From an uncultured Alistipes sp. (GTDB lineage: Bacteria > Bacteroidota > Bacteroidia > Bacteroidales > Rikenellaceae): 64,000 bases of DNA. The position numbers and the translations under genes were made by a program. Numbering within the stretch: the first letter of the stretch is position 1; the number at the start of each line of letters is the position of its first letter. The DNA lies in the NCBI GenBank assembly GCA_947623305.1, contig CANQGQ010000001.1, positions 186,001-250,000 on the forward strand, in the 5' to 3' direction. The notes beneath the pieces are model-generated. The model saw only the letters and a list, made by a program, of their open reading frames with translations, was not told where the DNA came from and did no database searches. This document shows, one piece after another, positions 46,445 through 55,305 of this stretch.

Positions 46445-49198
46445 TCAAATAACGATATTGATGATTTTTCCCGCGACGACGATCACCTTTTTCGGCGCCT
46501 TGCCGTCGAGCCATTTCTGCGCCTCGGGCTCCGCGACAATCGCCGTCTGAATCTCGGCAGGGGTCATCGAGAGAGCGTACTCCTTGCGGAAGCGCAGTTT
46601 GCCGTTGACCGACACCGGATATTCGAACGTGCTCTGCACGAGGTAGCGTTCGTCGTAAGTCGGATAGGCGGCGTCGCACACCGACGTCGTGTGCCCCAAC
46701 TGCGACCAAAGTTCCTCGGCGATATGCGGAGCGAACGGTGCGAGCAACACGGTCAACGGTTCGAGAATTTGCCGTTTGTCGCAGTCGCCCAACTCGTTCA
46801 GGCAAATCATGAAGGCGGCCACGGACGTATTGAACGAGAAATTTTCGATATCCTCGCTCACCTTCTTGATGGTCTTGTGCAGCGTGCGCAGCTCCTTTTC
46901 GGTCGCCGGTTCGTCGCTGACACCGAACGTCCCGTTGTGGAAGAACATCCGCCAGAACCGGCGCAGGAACTTGTGCACACCGTCGATGCCGTTCGTATCC
47001 CACGGTTTGGACTGCTCCAACGGGCCGAGGAACATTTCGTACATGCGCAGCGTATCGGCCCCGTAGTTGTCGACGATGTAATCGGGATTGACGACGTTGT
47101 ACATCGACTTCGACATCTTCTCGACAGCCCAGCCGCAGACGTATTTTCCATCTTCGAGGATGAATTCGGCGTCGCGGAAGTCGGGCATCCAGCGGCGGAA
47201 AGCCTCGGTATCGAGCACGTCGTTCTTCACGATGTTGACATCGACGTGAATCTCCTGCGTTTCGTATTGGTCTTTGAGGCCGAACGAAACGAACTTGTTG
47301 GTGCCCACGACGCGGTAGACGAAGTTCGACCGGCCCTGGATCATTCCCTGGTTGATCAGCTTGCGGAACGGCTCCTCCTCGCACACGTAGCCGAGGTCGT
47401 AAAGGAACATGTTCCAGAAACGCGAATACATCAGGTGGCCCGTGGCGTGTTCGATGCCGCCGACGTAAAGATCGACCGAACGCCAGTATTCGTCCGCTTC
47501 GCGGCTTACCAACGCTCGATCGTTGTGCGGATCCATGTAACGCAGGTAGTAGGCCGACGAACCGGCGAATCCGGGCATGGTCGAGAGTTCGTAGGGATAC
47601 CCCTCGGAGGTCGCCCAGTTCTTCACGCGGGCCAGCGGCGGTTCGCCCTGTTCCGTAGGGCCGAAATCGGCGACGGGCGGCAATTCGAGCGGCAATTTCG
47701 ATTCGTCGAGCGGATAGGCCGTATCGCCCTTGTAATAGATGGGGAACGGTTCGCCCCAATAGCGCTGCCGCGAGAAGATGGCGTCGCGCAACCGATAATT
47801 GACGAGCTTTTTGCCCAATCCGCGGCGTTCCACCTCGTCGAACATCAAGGCGATGGCCTCTTTCACGTCCTTGCCGTCGAGGAAGTCGGAATTGATCATC
47901 CGCCCTTCTTTCGCATCGTAGGAGCCCTTTTCGAGGTCGCCGCCCGCAACGACCGGCACGATCTCCAGTCCGAAATGACGCGCAAACGCATAGTCGCGCG
48001 AATCGTGAGCCGGCACCGCCATGATGGCCCCCGTACCGTAACCGGCCAGCACGTAATCCGAAACGTAAATGGGTATCTTCTTGCCCGTGAATGGGTTGAC
48101 GGCATAGGAACCGGTCGCGGCTCCGCTCACGCGGCGCGTCTCGGCGATCCGCTCGCGTTCGGAACGTTTGCGGGCCTGTTCGATATAGGCTTCGACCGTC
48201 GCTCGGTTTTCGGGCGTCGTCAGTTCGGCGACCCACTCGTGTTCGGGCGCGATGACCATGAACGTAACGCCGAAGATCGTATCGGGACGGGTCGTGAAAA
48301 TTTCGAGCTTCTTTTCCGAACCGGCAATATCGAAAAAGACCTGCGCACCGACCGACCGACCGATCCAGTTGCGCTGAATCTCCTTCAACGAATCGCTCCA
48401 CGCCAACCGATCCAATCCGTCGAGCATGCGCTGCGCATAGGCCGTAACGCGCAACAGCCACTGTTTCATGCGTTTTTGTTCCACGGGGAAGCCGCCGCGC
48501 ACCGACAGTCCGTCGCGCACCTCGTCGTTGGCCAGCACCGTACCGAGTTTCGGACACCAGTTGACCATCGTGTCAGCCCGGAACGCCAGACGGTAATTCT
48601 GCAACACCTGCTCCCTGCGAGCTTCGTCCCAACCGTTCCATTCGGCAGCGGTGAAGTGCATCTCAGTCGTGCAGGCGGCGTCGATTCCCTCGGTGCCATG
48701 AGCGGCGAAAGCAGCAGTCAGCTCCTCGATGGGGCGAGCTTTCTGTTGCACACGGTCGTACCAATGACCGAACATCTTCAGAAACGCCCACTGCGTCCAT
48801 TTATAATAGGCAGGGTCGCACGTCCGCACCTCGCGCTCCCAATCGAACGAGAAGCCGATTTTGTCGAGCTGCTCGCGGTAACGGGCCACATTGTGTTCGG
48901 TCGTAACGGCCGGATGCTGCCCCGTCTGGATGGCATACTGCTCGGCGGGCAGACCGAAAGCGTCGTAACCCATCGGATGCAGGACATTGAACCCTTTCAA
49001 CCGTTTGTAACGGGCGAAAATATCGGACGCGATGTAACCCAACGGATGGCCGACGTGCAAGCCCGCACCGGACGGATACGGGAACATGTCGAGTACATAG
49101 AATTTGGGGCGTGCGGGGTCTTCGACGACGCGATAGGTATGATTTTCGCGCCATTGCCGCTGCCATTTGGCCTCTATCTCTTTGAAATTGTAATCCAT
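46445..49198 (-). CDS. leuS: Leucyl-tRNA synthetase
   Basis: 917 residues from [16 protein letters not shown]. Class I motifs: HIGH-type HVGH in [14 protein letters not shown] and KMSKS in [15 protein letters not shown]. The editing (CP1) domain lies between. An open extension of 36 codons upstream passes through the promoter and is not used. Confidence 0.97.
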   Translation of the reverse strand: MDYNFKEIEAKWQRQWRENHTYRVVEDPARPKFYVLDMFPYPSGAGLHVGHPLGYIASDIFARYKRLKGFNVLHPMGYDAFGLPAEQYAIQTGQHPAVTTEHNVARYREQLDKIGFSFDWEREVRTCDPAYYKWTQWAFLKMFGHWYDRVQQKARPIEELTAAFAAHGTEGIDAACTTEMHFTAAEWNGWDEARREQVLQNYRLAFRADTMVNWCPKLGTVLANDEVRDGLSVRGGFPVEQKRMKQWLLRVTAYAQRMLDGLDRLAWSDSLKEIQRNWIGRSVGAQVFFDIAGSEKKLEIFTTRPDTIFGVTFMVIAPEHEWVAELTTPENRATVEAYIEQARKRSERERIAETRRVSGAATGSYAVNPFTGKKIPIYVSDYVLAGYGTGAIMAVPAHDSRDYAFARHFGLEIVPVVAGGDLEKGSYDAKEGRMINSDFLDGKDVKEAIALMFDEVERRGLGKKLVNYRLRDAIFSRQRYWGEPFPIYYKGDTAYPLDESKLPLELPPVADFGPTEQGEPPLARVKNWATSEGYPYELSTMPGFAGSSAYYLRYMDPHNDRALVSREADEYWRSVDLYVGGIEHATGHLMYSRFWNMFLYDLGYVCEEEPFRKLINQGMIQGRSNFVYRVVGTNKFVSFGLKDQYETQEIHVDVNIVKNDVLDTEAFRRWMPDFRDAEFILEDGKYVCGWAVEKMSKSMYNVVNPDYIVDNYGADTLRMYEMFLGPLEQSKPWDTNGIDGVHKFLRRFWRMFFHNGTFGVSDEPATEKELRTLHKTIKKVSEDIENFSFNTSVAAFMICLNELGDCDKRQILEPLTVLLAPFAPHIAEELWSQLGHTTSVCDAAYPTYDERYLVQSTFEYPVSVNGKLRFRKEYALSMTPAEIQTAIVAEPEAQKWLDGKAPKKVIVVAGKIINIVI

Positions 49199-49215
49199 AT
49201 CGGATGTTTTTCCGG

Positions 49216-49263
49216 CAAATTTAGCAAATTTTTTGGCAATCGGGGGAAAATGTCCTACTTTTG
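49216..49263. promoter_or_regulatory. Divergent promoters of leuS and the DUF4160/DUF2442 pair
   Basis: Minus strand: TAAATTTG (49216-49223), 17 bases before the leuS ATG, weak -33. Plus strand: TTTG (49232-49235), 20 bases, TACTTTTG (49256-49263), pointing to the DUF4160 gene 144 bases on. Confidence 0.65.
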
Positions 49264-49296
49264 TTTTGTTGTTAAGAGGTGCGGGTCGGGCCGTTT

Positions 49297-49399
49297 TTAT
49301 TAACAAACACGGATCGCACGGTTAATAAGGAATAATAGACGGACGGAAGCGCCGATGACGCTCGTAAGCAGGACAAAGGAGCTGCCGCGCTAATAAAAA
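49297..49399 (+). repeat. A-type hairpin plus one D unit
   Basis: TTATTAAC (49297-49304) and GTTAATAA (49321-49328) form an inverted repeat around ACACGGATCG. A D unit follows (ACGGAAGCGCCGATGACGCT from 49343 to the CGCGCTAATAAAAA at about 49399). The D unit ends 8 bases before the DUF4160 ATG and forms its leader. Confidence 0.7.
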
Positions 49400-49406
49400 A
49401 ACGAAT

Positions 49407-49664
49407 ATGCCGGAGATTTGCAGATTTTATGGGATCATCCTCTTTCTCTACTGGAAAGACCACAACCCGCCCCATATCCATTTTTCGTACGGGAGCTACA
49501 CGTGCAACATAAGCGTAATCGACCGGATTGTGGATGGACAAGCACCGGCGAAAGTGGTCGTACTGGTAAACAAAAGGCTCGACCTACATGAACAAGAGGT
49601 GCTCCAGTTGTGGGAAAAAGCCCAAAAAGGCGAACCGATCGGAAAAGTGGAACCGCTAAAATAA
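49407..49664 (+). CDS. DUF4160 domain protein
   Basis: 85 residues. HNPPHIHFSYG (residues 19-29) is the DUF4160 signature; FYGIILFLYWKDH precedes it. These small proteins are regularly encoded beside DUF2442 proteins, as here (7 bases apart). A toxin-antitoxin or regulatory role has been suggested for such pairs by context only. Confidence 0.85.
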   Translation: MPEICRFYGIILFLYWKDHNPPHIHFSYGSYTCNISVIDRIVDGQAPAKVVVLVNKRLDLHEQEVLQLWEKAQKGEPIGKVEPLK

Positions 49665-49671
49665 CAGGACG

Positions 49672-49935
49672 ATGTTACGAATAACCGATGTAGAATATCT
49701 GAAAGATTACGAGCTGCTGCTGACGTTCAACACCGAAGAAAAAAGATTCGTCGACTTGCGCCCCTATCTGACCGGAACCGTATTCGGAGAATTGCTCGAC
49801 AAGGAAAAATTCATCCAATACGGCCTAACGCCCATAACGATCGAATGGGCCAACGGAGCCGATTTCGCTCCCGAATTCCTCTACGAAATCAGTTCTTTAT
49901 TAACTGGTACGGATCGGACAGTTAATAAGGAATAA
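49672..49935 (+). CDS. DUF2442 domain protein with repeat-derived C-terminus
   Basis: 87 residues. ITDVEYLKDYELLLTFNTEE, then VDLRPYLTGTVFGELLD and ITIEWANGADFAPEFLYE are the DUF2442 core. The last residues ([12 protein letters not shown]) and the stop are encoded by an inserted A module (49897-49928), so the original C-terminus has been replaced or extended. Confidence 0.85.
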   Translation: MLRITDVEYLKDYELLLTFNTEEKRFVDLRPYLTGTVFGELLDKEKFIQYGLTPITIEWANGADFAPEFLYEISSLLTGTDRTVNKE

Positions 49936-50116
49936 CACGGAAGCGCCGATAACGGTCATGAGCAAGACAAAGAAGCTATCGCGCTAACAAAAAACGGACG
50001 GAAGCGCCGATAATGGCCATAAGCAAGACAAAGAAGCTATCGCGCTAATAAAACACCGTGCGAGCCGCAGTCTCCGGCGGCGAAGGCTCGCAGTTGCTCG
50101 CTTCGCAGACTGCGGC
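49897..50116 (+). repeat. Repeat cluster: A hairpin, two D units, C stem-loop
   Basis: TTATTAACTG (49897-49906) and CAGTTAATAA (49919-49928) form a perfect 10-base inverted repeat around GTACGGATCGGA. Two D units of period 61 follow (from 49937 and from 49998; ACGGAAGCGCCGATAA, then AAGCAAGACAAAGAAGCTAT and CGCGCTAA). A stem-loop with arms GCCGCAGTCT (50064-50073) and AGACTGCGGC (50107-50116) ends it. From 50117 to 50219 there is AT-rich leader with no gene. Confidence 0.75.
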
Positions 50117-50219
50117 CCGCCCATAACCATTAGGCCACGAAGCCTCAAACGATAAAAATTAAGGTAGATGTAAAAATAATTAAATTAACCACTTAATAAT
50201 CCTTGACAGTTAATAAAAA

Positions 50220-50786
50220 ATGAAAGTTGAAGCGAATAAAATGGTCGGCGTCGATTATACGTTGACCGTCAACGGCAAAATCGCCGACCAGTCGCGTCCG
50301 GGCCAGCCGCTCGAATTCATCTTCGGTACGGGAATGCTCCTGCCGAAATTCGAAGCAGCCATTCTCGGCAAAGAGCCCGGCGATCGGGTCGAATTCACGC
50401 TTGCACCGAAAGACGGTTACGGCGAGTTCATCGCCGAAGCGGTGGTCGACCTGCCCAAAAACATCTTCATGGTCGACGGCAAAATCGCCGACGACATGCT
50501 CTACGTGGGCAACCAGATTCCGATGAGCGACGCACAGGGCAACCGCATGATGGGGGTCGTCAAGGAGGTCGCCGACGACCATGTGAAGATGGACTTCAAC
50601 CACCCGATGGCTGGTAAGACGTTGCATTTCGCCGTCGAGGTGATCTCCGTGCGCGACGTAACGCCCGAAGACCTGCAAGGACATTGTTCGTGCGGCGATT
50701 GCGGCGGCGACTGCCACCACGACCACGAAGGATGCGACTGCGGCGGCGAGCACGACGGTTGCGGCTGCGAAGGCCACTGCCATTAA
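50220..50786 (+). CDS. SlyD-like FKBP peptidyl-prolyl isomerase with metal-binding tail
   Basis: 188 residues. FKBP core with the insert-in-flap (IF) domain of SlyD (VDYTLTVNGKIADQSRPGQP, then GTGMLLPKFEAAILGKEPGD). The last 35 residues are rich in His and Cys (HCSCGDCGGDCHHDHEGCDC and on), likely to bind nickel or zinc. It may act in nickel enzyme maturation as SlyD does. The ATG follows CAGTTAATAAAAA, part of the A repeat. Confidence 0.92.
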   Translation: MKVEANKMVGVDYTLTVNGKIADQSRPGQPLEFIFGTGMLLPKFEAAILGKEPGDRVEFTLAPKDGYGEFIAEAVVDLPKNIFMVDGKIADDMLYVGNQIPMSDAQGNRMMGVVKEVADDHVKMDFNHPMAGKTLHFAVEVISVRDVTPEDLQGHCSCGDCGGDCHHDHEGCDCGGEHDGCGCEGHCH

Positions 50787-50816
50787 AACGCAGGACAGTA
50801 CGGCTTTCGAAATCCG

Positions 50817-51986
50817 ATGTATTCGTTGAGCCAATACCTGATGTCGCTGGAAGACCCCCTCGGGTTGACCCGCACATCGGGTGAGTGGGTGCTTTGCCGT
50901 CGGTCCGACGGTCAGCCGTGGTACGCTTTGGGCAATACGGCGATTGTCTTCCGCATTCGAATCGACGGACGCATACGGGCGTTGCGTTGTTATCGGCGCC
51001 CGATGCGGCATCTGCGGGCCATCTACGGCGACCGGCTCCGCGAACGGGAGTTGTTTCTCTTCACCGGTGCGGATCGCGGGGTGTGGGTCGATGTCGTAGT
51101 GGACGACTGGATCGACGGCCAGACGTTGCGGGAGGCGCTTTTCGAGGCCGTGCGGAATCGAGACCTCGCACGAATCACCCGCCTGTCGCTCGCATTCGAC
51201 CGGTCAGGAGCCGCCTGGGTCTCGGACGATCGGGCCCACGGCGACCTAAAACCCGAAAACATCCTGGTCGACAACGACGACCGCTTGCATCCGATCGACT
51301 TCGATGCCGCTTATCTGCCGGAGTTCGCCGGCGAACCCAGCCCCGAATTGGGCACGGCGGCCTATCAGCATCCGGCACGTACGGTTGCGGATTTCGATGC
51401 CACATTGGACGACTACCCGACGGCCCTGATCGCCACAGCGCTGCATGCGTTGCGTATGGCACCGGAATTGCTCGACCGTTACAGCGACCGCGACGGATTG
51501 TTGTTCGATCCGCAACACATTGCGACGGACACGGCCCTGCACGAAGTGCTCGAATTGTTCAAACGGCACGGACGGGCGGCGCAATATCGGCTTGCCTGCC
51601 TGTTGTATTCGCCGACGCTTCGGCTGCCGCAACTCGCTCCGCTGCTCGATGCGGCCCGCCGCGAAGTGGAACAGGAGCTCCGTCCGGACAAGGTGCCGAA
51701 CGACGCCGAAATGCCGGAACTGTTCGTCGAGAACGGCTATTGGGGTTATCGCACCGATACGGGAATTGTCATTCCACCGTTGTACGATTGCGGATTCGAC
51801 TTCACCGAGGGATTGGCCGCCGTGGAGTTGGACGACACGTGGCACTACATCGACCCGACGGGGCATCCGGTGATCGACTGTCCGGACTGCGAGGCCGTGA
51901 AGCCGTTCCACGACGGCGTGGCCGTCGTCATCCGAAACGGCATACGCAGCCGGATCGACCGCACGGGAAAAATCGTCGGGCTGTGA
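50817..51986 (+). CDS. Protein kinase-like protein with C-terminal WG repeats
   Basis: 389 residues. Kinase fold in the first two-thirds: catalytic loop HGDLKPENIL (141-150) and a DFD in place of DFG (161-163). The beta-3 lysine is replaced by Arg57 (ALRCY). Residues about 305-389 form WG (KWG) repeats (ENGYWGYRTDTGIVIPPLYD, then DTWHYIDPTGHPV). Cytosolic. The substrate is unknown, and the Lys to Arg change raises the question of activity. 30 bases after the slyD-like gene. Confidence 0.8.
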   Translation: MYSLSQYLMSLEDPLGLTRTSGEWVLCRRSDGQPWYALGNTAIVFRIRIDGRIRALRCYRRPMRHLRAIYGDRLRERELFLFTGADRGVWVDVVVDDWIDGQTLREALFEAVRNRDLARITRLSLAFDRSGAAWVSDDRAHGDLKPENILVDNDDRLHPIDFDAAYLPEFAGEPSPELGTAAYQHPARTVADFDATLDDYPTALIATALHALRMAPELLDRYSDRDGLLFDPQHIATDTALHEVLELFKRHGRAAQYRLACLLYSPTLRLPQLAPLLDAARREVEQELRPDKVPNDAEMPELFVENGYWGYRTDTGIVIPPLYDCGFDFTEGLAAVELDDTWHYIDPTGHPVIDCPDCEAVKPFHDGVAVVIRNGIRSRIDRTGKIVGL

Positions 51987-52042
51987 AGCGCGGCCCAAAC
52001 GACCGACAACATACGGGCTGCATTCGAAAAACTGATACACAA

Positions 52043-52465
52043 ATGATGAACAGACTTTTTTCAATCAACCGGTTGCTCTTTTTGCTGACGATTCTTTTCG
52101 CAGCATTCACGGCGGATTCTGCCGCGGCGCAGCAACTGATTTTTCCCGATTCGGTATGCAACATCGGGGATATCGCCGAAAATGATCCGCCGCGTACCTA
52201 TCGGTTCCGCTACGAAAACCAATCGGACAAACCGATCGTCATTCTGCGGGTGGACACCTCGTGCGGTTGCGTGAAAAGTTCCTTCTCGCGCAAGCCGATC
52301 GCTCCGCGCGCAACGGGCGAAGTCCTCATCACTTTCGATCCGCACGGCCGCGAAGGGGCCCTCTACAAGCAGATGCCGGTCTACACCTCCGCATCGGGTA
52401 ACCGTCCGGCCATCCGGTTGGCGCTGTCCGGCACGGTCAAACCCGCCCGCCGTGCCAAACGATAA
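52043..52465 (+). CDS. DUF1573 secreted protein
   Basis: 140 residues; signal peptide about 1-28 ending AAAQQ. A single Ig-like DUF1573 domain follows with the hallmark DTSCGCVKSSFSRKPIAP and ITFDPHGREGALYK. Common in Bacteroidota; function unknown. Confidence 0.88.
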   Translation: MMNRLFSINRLLFLLTILFAAFTADSAAAQQLIFPDSVCNIGDIAENDPPRTYRFRYENQSDKPIVILRVDTSCGCVKSSFSRKPIAPRATGEVLITFDPHGREGALYKQMPVYTSASGNRPAIRLALSGTVKPARRAKR

Positions 52466-52568
52466 CGCCCGCCGCACACAATAAACCGCCATTTCCACCC
52501 GTTTTATTATTAACTTGCTGTACAGGCAAAAAACGCGGGACGAAAAACAACAGAAAACACAACGGATT

Positions 52569-53270
52569 ATGAAACGGATTCTATTATGCTTGGCCGCAGC
52601 ATGCGTGGCATTCGCCGCAGCGGCCCAAACGAAACAGGAGGCATTCCCCAGCTACATCCAGGTCAACGGACGGGCCGAAAAAGAGGTCGTGCCCGATGAA
52701 TTCTACCTTTCGATCATCATCAACGAACGCGATTCGAAAGGCAAAATTTCGGTCGAAAGTCAGCAGCGCGACATGATCGCCGCGCTCAAAAAATTGGGTG
52801 TCGACATCGAAAAACAGTTGAAAGTCGCCAATCTGTCGAGCGAATTTTTCAAGAAGCGCAGTTCTGTCGCCCAAGCCAAATACCAGTTGCAACTGGGTTC
52901 CGCGGCCGAGGTCGCCAAAGTGTGGCAGGCGCTCGACGCACTGAACATATCGAACGTGTCGATTTTGAAGGTAACCCATTCGAAACTCAACGAGTTCAAA
53001 AACGAAGTGCGCATCGCAGCCATCCGCAACGCCCGCGAAAATGCCCGGACTTTAGCCACGGCAATCGGTCAGCAGATCGGCAAATGTTTCTTCATCTACG
53101 ATTCGAACAACGACATCATGCCGCGCTATTACAACAACAAAGCGGTCATGATGCGCAGTCTGGCTGCGGACGCTGCCGGTGTCGAAGCCGAAGTCGAGGA
53201 GGATGAATCGCTGGAGTTCAAGACCATCAAGCTGGAATACAGCGTGCAGGCGAATTTCGTGTTGGAATAA
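52569..53270 (+). CDS. SIMPL (DUF541) domain periplasmic protein
   Basis: 233 residues from MKRILLCLAAACVAFAAAAQ (signal peptide). SIMPL core with YIQVNGRAEKEVVPDEFYLS and KLNEFKNEVRIAAIRNARENA. Related to E. coli YggE, linked to stress tolerance. A start upstream of the ATG has no conserved features. Confidence 0.88.
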   Translation: MKRILLCLAAACVAFAAAAQTKQEAFPSYIQVNGRAEKEVVPDEFYLSIIINERDSKGKISVESQQRDMIAALKKLGVDIEKQLKVANLSSEFFKKRSSVAQAKYQLQLGSAAEVAKVWQALDALNISNVSILKVTHSKLNEFKNEVRIAAIRNARENARTLATAIGQQIGKCFFIYDSNNDIMPRYYNNKAVMMRSLAADAAGVEAEVEEDESLEFKTIKLEYSVQANFVLE

Positions 53271-53376
53271 TGTTCATAAGGGCATAAACGACGTAAACGA
53301 CGGCCCTTGGGGTAACCTGTGCAGCAGTCGCATCGGTTCAACATCTGTAAAAATTCCGACCAAGATTCATAAAAAA

Positions 53377-53407
53377 TTTGGAGATTCGGAAAATTTCGTT
53401 ACCTTTG
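53377..53407 (+). promoter_or_regulatory. Consensus promoter of tRNA-Gly
   Basis: TTTG (53377-53380), 19 bases, TACCTTTG (53400-53407): exact Bacteroidota consensus, 39 bases before the tRNA. Confidence 0.9.
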
Positions 53408-53446
53408 CATCCGCATTCGCCTTTCAGAGGATTGCGGATGTTGTTT

Positions 53447-53519
53447 GCGGAAATAGCTCAGTTGGTAGAGCGCAACCTTGCCAAGGTTGAGGTCGCGGGT
53501 CCGAGTCCCGTTTTCCGCT
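53447..53519 (+). tRNA. tRNA-Gly (anticodon GCC), island attachment site
   Basis: 73 bases fold as a cloverleaf: acceptor GCGGAAA/TTTCCGC, D arm GCTC/GAGC, anticodon stem CAACC/GGTTG around TTGCCAA, T arm CGGG-TCCGAGT-CCCG. No CCA is encoded. The integrase gene starts about 250 bases downstream, so its 3' end is the likely att site (inference). No second copy of the 3' end is seen in the window. Confidence 0.95.
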
Positions 53520-53553
53520 CTGGGAGCTTGTGCAAAATCAAGCAATCGAGCAC

Positions 53554-53590
53554 AAAAAGCCTTATGTATCAGTGATATGTAAGGCTTTTT
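53554..53590 (+). terminator. Terminator downstream of tRNA-Gly
   Basis: Stem AAAAAGCCTTA / TAAGGCTTTTT (53554-53564, 53580-53590) with further internal pairing, then CGTTTTTT. Confidence 0.85.
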
Positions 53591-53641
53591 CGTTTTTTGG
53601 CACCTGCAGAAAAGTGCAATCGAAAGCAAGTTTTCCAAGAC

Positions 53642-53687
53642 CAATTCGTGACCAATTGGACTCGAACTGAAAATAGGTCACGAATTG
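53642..53687. repeat. 12-base inverted repeat between att site and integrase
   Basis: CAATTCGTGACC (53642-53653) and GGTCACGAATTG (53676-53687) are perfect complements with a 22-base spacer. Placed between tRNA-Gly and the integrase gene, they could be integrase or excisionase binding sites. Confidence 0.55.
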
Positions 53688-53767
53688 TCTGTATTGCACT
53701 GTTTTTCATTACTTTGCACGGCGATAGCTCTATGCTGCATACGTTTAATCATTAAACATTTGCAGCC

Positions 53768-54835
53768 ATGTGCCGACGTACCACTTTCTCCGTGGTTTTC
53801 TTCTGCAAGAAAACCAAACTCAACAAAAAGGGCAAAGCCCCTATCTATGCCCGAATTACGACCTCGGGAAACATTACCGAAATCTACACGCAATGCCAAA
53901 TCGAGCCGAAGCATTGGAGCCAGCGGTTGGAGCGATCCACACTCCGGGATTCCGTTTCCCTGCAAATCAACGAGATCATAGCCACCTATCGAACCAATAT
54001 CCTTGCGGCTTACGACAGCATCATCAAAGAGGGTCGGGAGCCGGACTGTTTTGCCATCAAACAGCGGTTGGAAAATCGAGCCGGCAATCGACGCATGTTT
54101 CTTGCAGAGTTTTCGAAATACTGCGACAAACGGCAAAAAGAGGTAGGTATCCGTATTACCCGACTTACGGCAAACAAGTATCACCGTCTGTTGCGGTATA
54201 TGACAGAATATATCGAACGTGAGTACAAGAAAACTGATTTGCCGTTGGACGCCATTACCTACGAGTACATTGACGGTCTGAACACTTTTGTGCAGGCGGC
54301 CCACAACTGTAAGAACAACGGAGCGATCAACCTGCTGTGTTGTTTGAAGAATTTCATGCTGTATGCCATCCGCAACGAGTGGATCGAAAAGAATCCGTTC
54401 CGATACTACAAGATGAAGGTCGATAAAACCAATGTCAAGGTGCCGTTGACCAAGGAGGAGCTGGATATGCTCATTCGGAAACAAATGCCCAACGACAGGC
54501 TCGACAGAATCCGGGATGTCTTTTGTTTCTGCTGTCTGACCGGCTTGGCTTTTACCGATGCCGACAAGCTGCGCGAGGAACATATCACTACGGATGAGCA
54601 AGGTGTCTTGTGGATTCATAAGCCAAGGGAGAAAACGGCGGTCATGAGCCGTGTACCGCTGTTGGAATATCCGATGTCCCTATTGAAGAAATACGAACAC
54701 GCATCCGAATTGCAATCGGGCGGCAAACTATTGCCTGTTCCGAGCAACCAAAAGATGAATGCCTATCTGAAAGAGATTGCCGACATTTGCAACATCCGGA
54801 AACATCTGACCACAAACAATGCAAGGCATTGCTGA
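53768..54835 (+). pseudogene. Tyrosine integrase, truncated before its catalytic residues
   Basis: 355 residues. N-terminal arm-binding domain (about 6-95), SAM-like core-binding domain (about 105-215), then part of the catalytic domain (VPLTKEELDMLI, FCFCCLTGLAFTDADKL). It stops at KHLTTNNARHC, exactly where related Bacteroides integrases reach the HTARHTFAT motif; the following HxxR, His/Trp and catalytic Tyr are missing. Such proteins normally run about 400 residues. The element is therefore probably immobile by itself. Confidence 0.85.
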
Positions 54836-55008
54836 TTTTCTTTCTTGCTAAAATACAATAGCTTACAAAATATTTCAGCTTGATAGGTAACGATTTAAAA
54901 ACCAGCGAAATTCTATATTTCACCTCGTTTTGCAGTAAATCAAAAGAACGCTTTTCCTAATTTTGAAAAACACACCTTTGGGAATAGTCAAAATCAATAA
55001 ATTATCAG

Positions 55009-55215
55009 CTATGGTTGCCGAAATTCATATTTAAGTCCATATTCTTCCATCTTTCGGTAGAGCGTTGTCCTACCTATTCCTAATAGTCGTGCTGAGGTTT
55101 TCTGTTGCCATCAGCCTGTTCCAAAGCGCACAGTATCTGTTCCTTATCCTCCATATCACAGTATGGTGCGGACAATAGAGGCCGGGATGTCACCGCAAGT
55201 TCTAAGACCATCTGT
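55009..55215 (-). pseudogene. C-terminal remnant of a sigma-54-dependent response regulator (Fis-type HTH)
   Basis: On the minus strand one frame reads EDKEQILCALEQADGN and the next frame continues KTSARLLGIGRTTLYRKMEE then YGLKYEFRQP and stop. Together they are the Fis-like DNA-binding end of NtrC-type regulators. A one-base indel near the GGCAACAG separates the frames and the AAA+ domain is gone. Related regulators (RteB type) occur in Bacteroides conjugative transposons; that origin is inference. Confidence 0.7.
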
Positions 55216-55277
55216 TTCTGATTATTAAATATGATTCATATTATGTACTTTTATTTATTACTTTGCTGAAAAACAGC

Positions 55278-55285
55278 TAACTTTG
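55278..55285 (+). promoter_or_regulatory. -7 element of the AraC gene
   Basis: TAACTTTG, 21 bases before the ATG. No TTTG at the standard -33 distance. Confidence 0.5.
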
Positions 55286-55305
55286 TGGTATTAAAAGTCA
55301 CGGAT

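Larger units (their letters stand above)
54836..55305. other. Junction region after the truncated integrase
   Basis: AT-rich DNA with no intact gene. It contains the minus-strand Fis-type remnant (55009-55215) and, at its right end, the AraC promoter. The stretch 54840-55000 shows nothing recognisable. Confidence 0.5.

Noticed and set aside
45558..48557. 999-codon minus-strand frame covering the esterase and part of leuS
   Set aside because: Only the last 294 codons (45558-46442) form a real protein; the rest is an out-of-frame reading of leuS.
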